NCBI GenBank assembly: GCA_019648995.1
Contig: BLXT01004769.1
Span: forward strand, 446,842 to 467,622
Length of the DNA stretch: 20,781 nucleotides
Direction: 5' to 3'
DNA from: Plakobranchus ocellatus
Taxonomy: Eukaryota > Mollusca > Gastropoda > Plakobranchidae
This document shows positions 1 to 8,607 of the stretch, piece by piece. Below the pieces are notes generated by a model. The model saw only the letters and a list, made by a program, of their open reading frames with translations. It did no database searches and had not been told where the DNA came from. Made by a program: the position numbers and the translations under genes. Each line of letters opens with the position of its first letter. Position 1 is the first letter of the stretch.

Positions 1-589
1 AAGGATTTTTTTTAACTGTCAAAACTGTTGGTTACCTTAACACCAGCGCCGAGGGTCTATTGAGTTACAGAACCCCCTCCCCCCCCCACGAAAAAAAATA
101 ATTGCGGGATAGATCTAGATGCTTTATTTAATCCAACGACAATTTGCATGCCTGGTATAAGATCAAAGAAACTACGCTGGTCTACTTCGAGGGCAGTTAC
201 AAAAAAAAAAAAACGAGGATCAACTTTCCATCGATATCGCATTTTTGTATTACGTGAATGGAAAGAAAATCGCACAAAATGAAACAAAAGCACAAGCCTA
301 TAGTTAAACAGCCAAAGTGTAAAATTTTCCCCATTGGCGGGATGAATTACACCTAAAGCATAATGCCGGCATGTCTGCATGTAGTACCGAGACATATCAA
401 TAACACTGAAGCTGCTCTGTCTCTTTATACAGAACGTTGAATAAACGTTATGACCGCAAATTATATACTTGGGTTATGTCGATAGTAATTTAAAAATGCT
501 CAATGCTATTTAAATAGGCAAAGAGTAGACGTCGGTAGATATTGCATGGATCCAACCGATATAACGAGATAATTTTTTTTCATCCATCG

Positions 590-690
590 GGACAACTGAA
601 CGGGATTTTAGCGGGGCAGCCCGGAAAACGGAATTTATAGGCGTTCACCGGGATTTTTCCCGGCGAAAACGGAAAGTTGGCAGGTCTGCG
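590..690. repeat. GC-rich repeat-like patch with perfect hairpin
   Basis: This island stands out from the AT-rich intron. It contains a perfect 6-bp stem with a TTTT loop (CCGGGA 648-653, TCCCGG 658-663) and repeated CGGGATTTT / CGGAAAACGG words. It resembles part of an interspersed repeat, but I cannot name the family or find its ends. Confidence 0.35.
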
Positions 691-856
691 AATGTCTTCA
701 CACAAGTCCATATGTGTCGGATATAACACATAACGCTTTACAAAAATAAAATTACATTACAAGAAAATTTTCTCTTTTGAAATTCAAAAGCCCGTATCTG
801 TGCAAGAAACATTACATCTCAATTTTACTATTGCAAAGCTCAAAGATTAATAAAGC

Positions 857-1262
857 TTAACCCTATCCATACATGTGGGGTAATTTTTTACCCCAGGGCT
901 TGTTTTTTAATTTTTTAAAAATACTATACTTTAAATGGGAATTTTCCTTTCAGCTTTTAAGTATTCTTCCAAAAAATTCTATGTGACATATGATTACATA
1001 ATAATGATTGACAGAAAATCAATATTGAACTGGCATGAGGTAATTTCCGAAACCCTCCATTATTTTTGACTATGTAAAGTAAGGGGTGATTATGTTACCC
1101 CCGACATACGGATGGGTATATAGCGATTTTTTACTATACGGTATGGGGGCACACAGTTACCCCACACATACAGATAACTATATTTCTATTAAAATGTGGG
1201 GGCACTCAGTTATCAATAACGTACGGATACGATAATAAAACACCTCGTACGGAGAGGATTAA
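857..1262. mobile_element. piggyBac-like MITE with TTAA target duplication
   Basis: TTAA occurs at 857-860 and 1259-1262. Reading inward, the left end is CCCTATCCATAC and the right end on the other strand is TCCTCTCCGTAC. Counting TTAA, 13 of the first 17 positions match. TTAA duplication and C/T-CCT ends are typical of the piggyBac superfamily. At 398 bp between the TTAAs there is no room for a transposase and none is seen, so it would be non-autonomous. Inside are several diverged copies of a unit carrying GGGG-GTTACCCC-ACATACGGAT. One is inverted at the left end (about 861-894) and three are direct (about 1083-1116, 1144-1176, 1196-1229), so the terminal repeat is itself a copy of the internal unit. 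Confidence 0.6.
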
Positions 1263-1683
1263 ATCAATTAACTCACAAAAAATTCAAAATGCAACTGAAG
1301 ACACAATTCTACAGATCTCAAGTCATTTCTTAGCAAGAGAATATTGAAGTATAAATTAAGCATGAGTGTACATTGGGTATTAATCTTAAATTCAAGAACT
1401 ATAAAATTAAAATTTAAAAAAAAAAAGAGAAAAAAAACTTTGCAGATTAGGTATCAGTTAAATCGCCTGTTTATTCTATACATAGACTAGCATTATACTA
1501 GTACAGCGTGAAGAAATGATTTCTATTTATGATTACATCACTTGCAGATTGTGAAGAAATTTATTGACCATTGATTAAATTTTTCAAAAGTATTGCAAAT
1601 GGAAAAAAAACATAATAAAAGCTGAAACAATTTTTCGTTCAAACCAAACTATTCCAAAAAAAAAAAAAAAAAAAAAAAATTAC

Positions 1684-1787
1684 CTTTCTTGTTTTAGAGC
1701 ATACTCCAACATTTTTATTCTCCTGACAAGGTCTTGTTTCAAATTTTCTTGACCTTTCCTTTCACCTTGCAAAAATGCAATTCGTGC
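1684..1787 (-). CDS. STRN3: striatin coding exon 2 (coiled coil)
   Basis: This 104-base exon lies between acceptor ACAG (1791-1788) and donor GTAATT (from 1683). It encodes 34 codons plus AG of a split Arg codon: ARIAFLQGERKGQENLK, then QDLVRRIKMLEYALKQE. This is the striatin coiled coil that mediates oligomerisation and PP2A scaffold contact. It joins exon 1 in frame, and the junction residues match the family exactly. Both flanks are extreme T-tracts when read on the gene strand: 15 T just before the acceptor and 24 T starting four bases after the GTAA donor. The exon was too short to show as an ORF and was found by translating the minus strand. Confidence 0.95.
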
Positions 1788-4700
1788 CTGTAAAAAAAAA
1801 AAAAAATTATGCAATTAAGCTATAATAGTCTTAAATATTTCACTGGGAAAGCAAATGCAAATTGTTTTAAGGGAAAAATCTGCAGTTGCCACACTTTACA
1901 GCTATTAGAAAGCTCTAGGACTTACTTAAAACTAGACCCAGCATAAAAGTTTGTCTCCTGAGCACTACTTTTGTTAGGCAAACCAGGCCCCTACACCTCT
2001 AATTATCACCTTATTGGTCCCCTAGGAAAGACTAACTTGTGTTCAACCTCATGCACCATTATCTCAAGCTGTGAACAACAATCAATTTTTACAGCAATTC
2101 TACAATAGGGCCATTCCATGTTACTTGTGTTACACCTGAAAACTACTCTGAAAGCTTTTTAATGTAACGGTTAAATCAAATAAGGAGTATCCTACATAGT
2201 TTATAGGTGAACAAAAATGATTACTCTACATAAATAAGACCTCTAGTATTACAGCTAACATGAACAAAGTGTTTAAGGATGGGTCTAAAAATGCGTTACT
2301 CCAAGAAAATCTAGCAATCTAGTTTAAATCATTCTTTCATCAATTTCTTCAAAGTTTGAAGCCAAACAATATCCAACTTCCTTTATAACTTGTATAAATG
2401 ATCACTCAGTATGGATAAAGTAAATTTAATTGTTAAAAAAAATCCTGTTTTGAAATAAAATAGTAAAATGTGCGTTACGTGTGTTACATATTTTTTTTTA
2501 CGTGTGTTACATCTTCAGATCCAGAATAGTTTATTTAGGTTTCCAGTCCAGATTTTTTTGGGGGGTCCATTTCTTCCACAAAAGTAAGATGCTGAAAGTG
2601 CTATCAGCATGGATGATTGTTCAAATCCCATAAAGAAAGATAATTTAATTTTTTTTTTTAAATTGTCAAAACTTTTAAACTTGCAAATCTTGTAACACCA
2701 AACCTGTGCATAAAAAAAATTAGATCTCATTTTAAGCTATCTGATTTCAATATTTCATAATTCATGATCCAAAACCTGAATTGATTACCTATAGATTTAG
2801 ACTTCCTCTCTTTATATTAAGTGAAAAATGCATTATCATTTTTCAGAATTATTTTTTTTTGTCTTTCCCAAATTTACAGCACAGAACGTATTGTTCTATT
2901 CTTTTCATGCCTTTGAGGTCTGGTTTCATTGTATTAGTAAATATGCTATTTACTCTCTTATCAAAATTCCAGCCATGCTTGAGCTTGTTTTTTTCTGTTC
3001 CCTTTATATTTACAAAACCTAAGAAAGTAAACAAAGGGTGGAGGCTACTAATAACAAGGTCAGAGTTACATGTCACCTAGTGAGCTTCAAGAATACAGAA
3101 AGAAGACAGTAGAGCATATTGTCACATGTCGACGAGTTAAGAAAGAGGAACAACAGAAGGAATTGCAGATTGATGTGCAGAGCTTGGCACTACCACCATC
3201 AACAAAAAGGGGACTAGATCAAGTCAAGTCTATTTCAAAGCTATTATCAACCACCTACCCACCTCCCCTTGAAAAACACTTTTAAGAATTTAATGCTGGG
3301 AAAATGAGAAGTTTTGGAGTGGGTGGAAGTGTACAAGATTCTGTCATGAGAAAGGTTTTCAGGAGATGGACATACAAAAGGATCACATTTTTTGTAAGCA
3401 AAAACATCTTCAGAAAATTAGTCTGCCCAGTCACTTTATTTTTTTCATCATCAGTTGTTAATGTTGTTTTGTGAGCTAAGTTACGTGTGTTCTTGATTTT
3501 AATGAATAGTATATAGGCATTAGAAGAAAATATCAGACTTTGGAGAATAAAGATTCAGTTGTTATTAAACAAGGAAAGTAACATGTTTTAAAAGTTACAT
3601 GTGTTACATGGCATTCACAGCTATGTTCATTTTTCCAGTTTAACAAAATCGCTGGAATTGTTACACAATGCATAATTTTTTTTTTAAAAATGAAGCATAT
3701 CCTAAAGAAGCATGAAGTAAAAGGACTGAGCTATTTTCTTGTCTCTTAATGTACATTCAGTATCCTGAAAGCTGCATAGAAAAATACATGTCTTATAAAC
3801 TTTAAAAAGTTGCCAAAACAAACTATTATGGAAGAACAGCTAGCATGTGATAGTAGGCCAAATTGTTTCATTCTGCCCGTTGAAAGTAACACAGTTGACC
3901 TAGATAAGATTCTCGATCTAGATCTAGATCTCTAAACTGCACTTAGTTCTGTGAGCCTTTCAGCTTCTGATATTAATAAATCTTGAAGAAATAACTGGTT
4001 TTGAATAAAAACATGTGGAAATTGTCATTTTGTGGCCTTTTGACTCTTGTAGCAGCAAAACAATACTCTATAGGACTAAAGATGTTAAAATTACAGGAAA
4101 GCACAATTCTACTAGCTTCTAAAGTAAATCCCTCATTAGTCCAGTAAGTAGGCCTACATCTAGATCCCCGACATGTGTCATGACACAGAGACTTGACTTT
4201 GGCTTAGGCCTAATTGCTGAAATCTTAGAACCTATAGAGGAATTCCCTTGCCGGGGAACTATCTCCAAGTAGCTGAACAGGCACTGTTTTGAAACCGGTA
4301 TTACTAATTTTTAGATGAGGTTAAAAAACATTACAAAATTCCATCCCTTTAACGTTACTTGACAAAATGAAGGCTAACAATGGAAGAATTGTTCTTATAT
4401 TAACGGCCTCTTATAACGTTTCTCCAGAGTAGAAATTAGATCTTATGTGGAATCTAGGCCTAATCTGAGGCCAGATCTAAATGTTACTATTTGTAATTGC
4501 ATGGATTTATTGCGATTCTCATTCTAAGCAATTGAGCTTGTAGAGATCTAAATTTAGGTCCTGTACAAAACACCGCATTCAAGACAGCATCTGGCATGAC
4601 AACTTTCACATTAAATAAGATGAAATCAAGACAATAGCAATTTTAAGGTTTACTCTTTATCTTTATAAATGCGCTCATATGTCATGAAAAGGCTAAAAGC

Positions 4701-4966
4701 ATTTACAGGGTTCATTAGAAATTACGGAAGTGTGAGTAAGATGTTTGGATACGCACTTGAAGTTCCGCTCTCTCCACTTCCCATTGTGATCTTTCCATCT
4801 CAAATCTGGCCCATTCTGTTTGAAGAAAATGTAAAATGCCCGGCATCGAATACTGAGGGCGTTGTTTGATGCCATCGTCTTGCTGAGATTTGGTAACCAT
4901 GCCTAATCCTCCTGATCCGGGCCCAAGTTGGCCTCCGTGTTGTGATCCTGGGCCGTCTTCTATCAT
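1684..4966 (-). CDS. STRN3: striatin (STRN3-like), N-terminal two coding exons; gene continues off the left edge
   Basis: Striatins are scaffold (B''') subunits of PP2A that assemble the STRIPAK phosphatase-kinase complex. The family order is caveolin-binding motif, coiled coil, calmodulin-binding region, then C-terminal WD40 repeats. Only the first 104 complete codons plus two bases are here, from 4757-4966 joined to 1684-1787. Seen directly: a Gly/Gln-rich head (residues 1-37), then QYSMPGILHFLQ, the caveolin-type motif F47-W52-F55, WEVERAELQ, and across the junction ARIAFLQGERKGQENLK and DLVRRIKMLEYALKQE. This core is nearly invariant in the family. ARFEMER and ELQARI resemble vertebrate STRN3 more than STRN. 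Invertebrates usually have one striatin (Cka in Drosophila), so the paralogue label is nominal. The next exon (expected to continue toward KYHKLKYGTE) was not found at 1-1683, so it must lie outside the window. The gene is head to head with AP4S1. Confidence 0.95.
2120..3609 (+). repeat. five dispersed copies of a GTTAC(R)TGTGTTACAT motif
   Basis: Copies begin at 2120 (one change in the centre), 2474, about 2498, 3480 (3' half diverged) and 3594. All are on the plus strand. Five near-identical 12-16-base words within 1.5 kb is far more than expected by chance. Copies 2 and 3 flank a T-rich spacer. The cluster brackets the ORF relic at 3070-3474, so the whole block may be one old insertion. 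No transposon ends were located. Confidence 0.5.
3070..3474 (+). pseudogene. intronic ORF relic, Lys/Arg/Glu-rich, probably transposon-derived
   Basis: From the ATG at 3070 a 71-residue frame runs to TAA at 3283-3285. The same frame then stays open to TGA at 3472-3474, interrupted only by that single stop. The first part has a basic/acidic helix-like segment (SELQEYRKKTVEHIVTCRR, then VKKEEQQKE), and later KRGLDQVKSISKLL; the part after the stop is basic and hydrophobic. Charged YRxK...CRRxKKEEQ segments occur in repetitive ORFs of many invertebrate genomes, and that is the only resemblance I can offer. It lies antisense inside striatin intron 1, with no splice context noted. It could also be a chance frame. 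Confidence 0.35.
4757..4966 (-). CDS. STRN3: striatin coding exon 1
   Basis: This exon has 70 codons starting at the ATG at 4966-4964, which has A at -3. That start gives a head of normal striatin type before the conserved QYSMPGILHFLQTEWARF block (residues 38-55). The exon ends after ...RAELQ with donor GTGCGT at 4756-4751. Reading on past the donor loses homology, which confirms the boundary. The intron is phase 0. The head contains two Gly-rich stretches (residues 6-22) and a polar stretch, and is the poorly conserved part of the family. An upstream ORF in another frame terminates across this start codon. Confidence 0.95.
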
Positions 4967-5019
4967 AATTGCTTGGTCGCCATTACAATTTTCGTGTTCA
5001 TTGAGAGGGCGCTTGCCAT
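4963..5019 (-). CDS. upstream ORF overlapping the striatin start codon
   Basis: This 18-codon frame (MASALSMNTKIVMATKQL, stop TGA) has three in-frame ATGs, at 5019, 5001 and 4983. The last has G at -3 and G at +4. Its TGA (4965-4963) overlaps the striatin ATG (4966-4964) as ATGA, the layout that permits termination-reinitiation. If the mRNA starts upstream of 5019 or 4983, this would be expected to modulate striatin translation. The transcription start is unknown, and the nearby CRE means it may lie too close for the longer forms to be transcribed. Confidence 0.4.
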   Translation of the reverse strand: MASALSMNTKIVMATKQL

Positions 5020-5024
5020 CGGAA

Positions 5025-5032
5025 TGACGTCA
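5025..5032. promoter_or_regulatory. perfect CRE palindrome (TGACGTCA) in the striatin promoter
   Basis: The full 8-base CREB/ATF consensus lies 59 bases upstream of the striatin ATG, in a locally GC-richer stretch (4985-5035). CREs near transcription starts are common in constitutive and bidirectional animal promoters. Its position fits the proximal promoter of the minus-strand gene; any effect on AP4S1, 3.5 kb away, is speculative. Confidence 0.55.
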
Positions 5033-5646
5033 CGGTATAGATTTCACACTAAACATTGGTATTCCGGAATCATCTTTATTCTGATTTCTGTAGATTTTCT
5101 TGATCTCTGAAGTTAATGGCTTGGCTTTAAAAAAGAATGGTTTTCAATAAATTATGCTTTTTATATTAGGAATTGTCTCATTATTGATTTTCAACTTGTT
5201 ACATATATATTTTCAAGAGATTGTGATGATATCGATTTTTATGCTACTGGTTTAGATTCAGCCAAAACTAAAGAAACGACAGGTTTATAAGAAATTCCGA
5301 GAATTTTGTTTTAAATATTGACTTTAAAAAGTAATAGAGAAAAGTCATGTGTAAGTTGTAAGCACACATGTAATGTTGCTCCCGATATTTTTAATGTTAA
5401 TAAAATTTGTTGCATTTATGTTTTACTATCCTGACGACCGCAAAAGCTATACCAGTGGGGCTCAGGCCAAAGCTTGTTTGGCCCCAACTGTTTTACTCAA
5501 TTCGCGAATTGGCTAAAGCCAGCGAAAGAATGAAATTTATTATTATCATCCAAAGTTTCAGCTAAATTCCTAACAAATTTGTGAAGTCGACAAAAGCAAA
5601 ACAGTTTCTAACTAAAAATATATAGAACGATTCTTATAAAATGAAA

Positions 5647-5710
5647 CATTAGCAAAGTTACATTGAAATGTTTCGCCCTTATTACAGCTTCATCAGTAAG
5701 TTATAATGCC
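5647..5710 (-). ncRNA. hammerhead-ribozyme-like motif (probable relic)
   Basis: On the minus strand the conserved core CTGATGA (5696-5690) is followed by a short stem II (GCU with GGC, one G-U pair, set off by an extra A) and then GAAA (5674-5671). Next comes a 4-bp stem III, ACAU/AUGU with loop UUCA, that ends in the permitted cleavage triplet GUA (5661-5659). A distal helix I is possible between GGCATTA (5710-5704) and TAATGTT (5651-5645). The proximal part of helix I, next to the core, does not pair, so activity is doubtful. Motifs of the form CTGATGAAG...CGAAAC are known from Penelope-like elements and retrozymes. I saw no flanking Penelope coding sequence. Confidence 0.4.
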
Positions 5711-6139
5711 AATAAGAGGGTTGACAAAGTACAAGGATGCACGCTAGGCAAAAAGAAAAAAAAAAAAACATTTTTGAAGCATTAATAAAAAACCTTAAAA
5801 CAATTTTGCTCACTGTTTCATTATATAAGTACCTTTATATATAATTTGCAGTTGGAGGTGTATTTTTTTCTTTTTCTGTATTTAAGGTTCTACTTCATTT
5901 ACCATTACATTCTTGTCGATCCTAAATTTTATGTTATTTAGATTTTTTTCGGTAGTGTTCATATTGTCCGCTTATTTTTTTTTTTTTTTTATGCAAAACT
6001 GTTAGAGAAAAATGGTTTATTTGAAGGAATAAAGACGAGAAAAAAAAAATAAAAAAAATATTCAGCAAATCAATATACATCATTAATGTATTTCCTTAAG
6101 TATAAAAGGTTAAACATGGGGAAAAGAGCATTTTACCTC

Positions 6140-6164
6140 TTCATCATCATCATCAGGTGCCTTG
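6140..6164 (-). repeat. retrotransposon 3'-tail-like sequence
   Basis: Read on the minus strand this is CAAGGCACCTGATGATGATG plus further GATs. The 3' end of the retrotransposon fragment on the plus strand reads CAAGGTACCTGATGATGATG. The shared non-repetitive part (CAAGGYACC) plus the trinucleotide tail suggests an extremely 5'-truncated second copy in opposite orientation. No similarity extends upstream, so coincidence around a simple repeat is possible. Confidence 0.3.
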
Positions 6165-7818
6165 CTTTAAGTATTATAAAAATATAAAAGAGGGATATGA
6201 GGTGGTGGGTTGTTTGTCTGTTCAGTATTTTACCATTTTGAATTGCCTACGTTACTATCACTATTTAACGGATGCTACACCTAACTAAAATTTCAATCTA
6301 AGACAGGTATCCACAGCAACTGCCTACCATTTATTTCTCTACTCAATTATTCATAACAAACTACATCTATGTGACATTTTTTTCCGATAATGATCTACTA
6401 AAAATTTCAGTATTATTGATTCTATTTTCACCCAGCCCAATTTAATTTGAATTTGTCAATGATTTTTTTAAACTGTCAGACCAGGAACGGGTATCGACGT
6501 CGATGGCACTAAACATGTACTGTGTACTATTTGTTTGTGTGTATGCGTGTGTAGATGTGTTTGCTGTAAATAAAATCTGATCTCTGCCTCCTTCTACTTC
6601 TCTTACCATCCGTAGACATACGGCGAACACGCCGCATTAGTATCGCAAGAAACCTAGGAGATGTAAATAGACACCCACACTTAAAAGAAAAAGGTATGGC
6701 GTGTGGTCACAGGATCATCTATCATTCTCAAGTCTGTGTTTTGGACATTTTGAGTCATGATCATAATGTATAAAGGGCCGCTAAAGAAAAGAAAGTTTGC
6801 CACTGTGAGATATGCACATTTTTAAGATTGTAGGCTACCGTTGTAACTACCTTTTGAGAAAATAAACATTTCAAAAAGACTTTGGTGCAAAAGTACCCTC
6901 ATTTCTAGTCTTCATTTTCTAGTCATCCAAGTAAAGAAAAATAAAACAGACCGGACGCTCCGACTTTTTTTTTACTACTTTAGCTGTCTTTGTTTAACAC
7001 TCACCTCTTCAGCTTTGTACCGACTATAAGCCTTGTAAGCTATTTGTTCTTGGCTTCCTTGATATTAAATGAAAAGAGAACATGATGTCTCTGGGGGCCT
7101 ACTGCTCATAAACACCCAATTTGTGCGAATGGCACTTATTCCTATCAAGTGCTTCTTATAATCAACTGCAGCCGATCACCACAACCAATCTCCTAGAGGT
7201 TCAGCCATGTTTCTTTCAAATTATTTTGACACGAAACACATTGTATAACAATTGAGAGCCTTTTCCTTCAGTCTTTCAGTACTTTTTTAAAAAATCCTTT
7301 TTATCAATATTTTTATATGATAACTTGATCGATGTACTGCACCGGAGGTATTTCACAATATTATTTCAATCGTCTGTCAGACAAAGTCGCTTGCGATAAT
7401 TAATATCCTAAAAATTATCTCATGCCCTATTGACTGGCAAGGATAGGCTCATACTTGAGAAACCGCGCCAAGTGCACTGACACGCCTGTGTTAAAATAAT
7501 TATAGATTATAAATTTTTAGTTTTACATCACATTTTTATTATTACTATTTTTTTTATTATTGGCAAATCATTAACTTTAGTAAAAATTAATCGGAACACA
7601 TGTAAATCACAGGGTTGTATTATGAGCTTAAATTGAACGAAAAACGACAACTTCCGATTGAAGAACAAGAATATAATTGTGGCAACTGCTAATCTCTTTT
7701 TCTTATTGAAAGAAAAAGCCTGCCATATCACCTGTTATGTTTAAAATATGAGTTTATATAAAAGACATTTACACATGTTCTCCCTAAAAATTAACTCCTC
7801 GATTAACATTATTTTTGA

Positions 7819-8286
7819 ATGAAGAGGCATTTAGTCGTACGAACGTACTATGTAATTAAAACACATGTATGGTCAGTACTTTGGTATGGCAGTGAGTGTT
7901 GGACAATAAACAAAGAAATAGTGAAAAAACTAGAAGCAGCAGAGATGTGGTTTATCAGAAGAATGATAAGGATATCATGGACAGAAAAAAGTCAAATGAA
8001 TTTGTACTGAAAGAGGCCAATCTCGAGCGATCACTGATTAAAACCCATAAAACAGGCAACTACAGTGTTTAGGCCATGTTTGCCGATGTAGGGTTTAGAA
8101 CACCTAGCGATCACTCGAAAGATTGAAGCTAACCGCAGTAGAGATAGACAGGGAATAACTTTTATTGAAAATCTTAAGTCATGGGCAATAAGCAAGGGTA
8201 GCAATAACAACTTTATAAGGTTAACTGAGTGGAGGAACATGATCGTCAATGTCTGGTCCAGACAAGGTACCTGATGATGATGACGT
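7819..8286 (+). mobile_element. 5'-truncated, frameshifted non-LTR retrotransposon (reverse transcriptase C-terminal end)
   Basis: The frame from 7819 reads VIKTHVWSVLWYGSECWT, then LEAAEMWFIRRMIRISWTEK. This is the hallmark sequence just after the polymerase domain of LINE-type reverse transcriptases (VWSVLLYGSE-WT, EMW-RRM-RISW). It stops at 8008-8010, but similarity continues in other frames: LGHV-type residues near 8075, then the stretch from about 8098 with KIEANRSRDRQGITF and ENLKSWA...WRNMIVNVWSRQGT. A TGATGATGATGA tail follows at 8272-8285. At least one frameshift and the missing 5' part make it a dead copy. It sits about 270 bases before the AP4S1 start codon, in the presumed promoter/5' UTR zone. 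Confidence 0.85.
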
Positions 8287-8515
8287 ACTAGAACTCTTAT
8301 ATGTAGAAACAATATATAGTCCTTTTTCGTGTCTATTTTTCCTTTTGGTCTTCGGTCTTTTCTTCGTTTTTTAGTATTTTTGTCTTCATGATCAAGATGC
8401 ATCTTTTCGGTTTATCAATATCTTGGTCTATGTGTTGAAATAAATCTAGACCTTAATATGAGAAAAGCTCAATGTCGCTTTGGAAGACGTTTGTAATGGA
8501 TCAATATCTCTAGGA

Positions 8516-8539
8516 GTTGTGGCCGAGTGTTATGAAGGC
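8516..8539 (+). other. tRNA-Ser 5'-arm-like segment (A box) just upstream of AP4S1
   Basis: GTTGTGGCCGAGTG followed by TTATGAAGGC matches the start of serine tRNAs (acceptor end, D arm, A box TGGCCGAGTG) with one missing G and a two-base insertion. No anticodon arm or B box follows, so this is not a tRNA gene. It could be the head of a degraded tRNA-derived SINE or a chance match. It ends 15 bases before the AP4S1 ATG and would be part of its 5' UTR. Confidence 0.3.
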
Positions 8540-8554
8540 TTTAAATTTTAAATA

Positions 8555-8607
8555 ATGATTCATTTTTTTCTCATTGTAAACAAACAAGGGCGGATTAGAA
8601 TCAGAAG
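8555..8607 (+). CDS. AP4S1: AP4S1 exon 1 (start codon)
   Basis: ATG at 8555, then 17 codons and AG of a split Arg codon: MIHFFLIVNKQGRIRIR plus the start of R18. The donor is GTTTGT at 8608, which is non-optimal. The start is fixed by the family's conserved MI-FFL-VNKQG opening. The -3 base is A. Confidence 0.93.

Larger units (their letters stand above)
1..1683 (-). other. striatin intron 2 (partial)
   Basis: Intron sequence follows the donor at 1683 and runs off the left edge. It holds a TTAA-flanked MITE (857-1262), a GC-rich repeat-like patch near 590-690 and a 24-base A run (1656-1679 on the plus strand). A minus-strand frame at 57-395 has no recognisable domain. I saw no further striatin exon here on the minus strand. 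Confidence 0.8.
1788..4756 (-). other. striatin intron 1
   Basis: Phase-0 intron of 2969 bases between GTGCGT at 4756 and ACAG at 1788. It contains a plus-strand ORF relic (3070-3474), five copies of a GTTAC(A/G)TGTGTTACAT-type motif (2120-3609) and short AGATCTA-rich patches such as 3914-3932. Other open frames at 2515-3080 are T/A-rich and show no domain. No other exon-like segment was recognised. Confidence 0.8.
5033..8554. other. intergenic spacer between divergent striatin and AP4S1
   Basis: It holds a hammerhead-like fold (5647-5710), a transposon-tail-like sequence (6140-6164), a perfect 12-bp palindrome ATCGACGTCGAT (6493-6504), a retrotransposon 3' fragment (7819-8286) and a tRNA-Ser-like segment (8516-8539). 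Apart from these I see only AT-rich unique sequence and T/A runs. No exon was recognised, although untranslated exons of either gene could lie here. Confidence 0.7.

Noticed and set aside
57..395. 112-residue minus-strand open frame with Phe- and Gly-runs
   Set aside because: The runs are translations of A/C homopolymers in striatin intron 2. No domain or splice support was seen.
2609..2635. GTTCAAATCC resembling a tRNA B box
   Set aside because: No A box or cloverleaf arms at the right distance, so no tRNA gene or SINE is supported.
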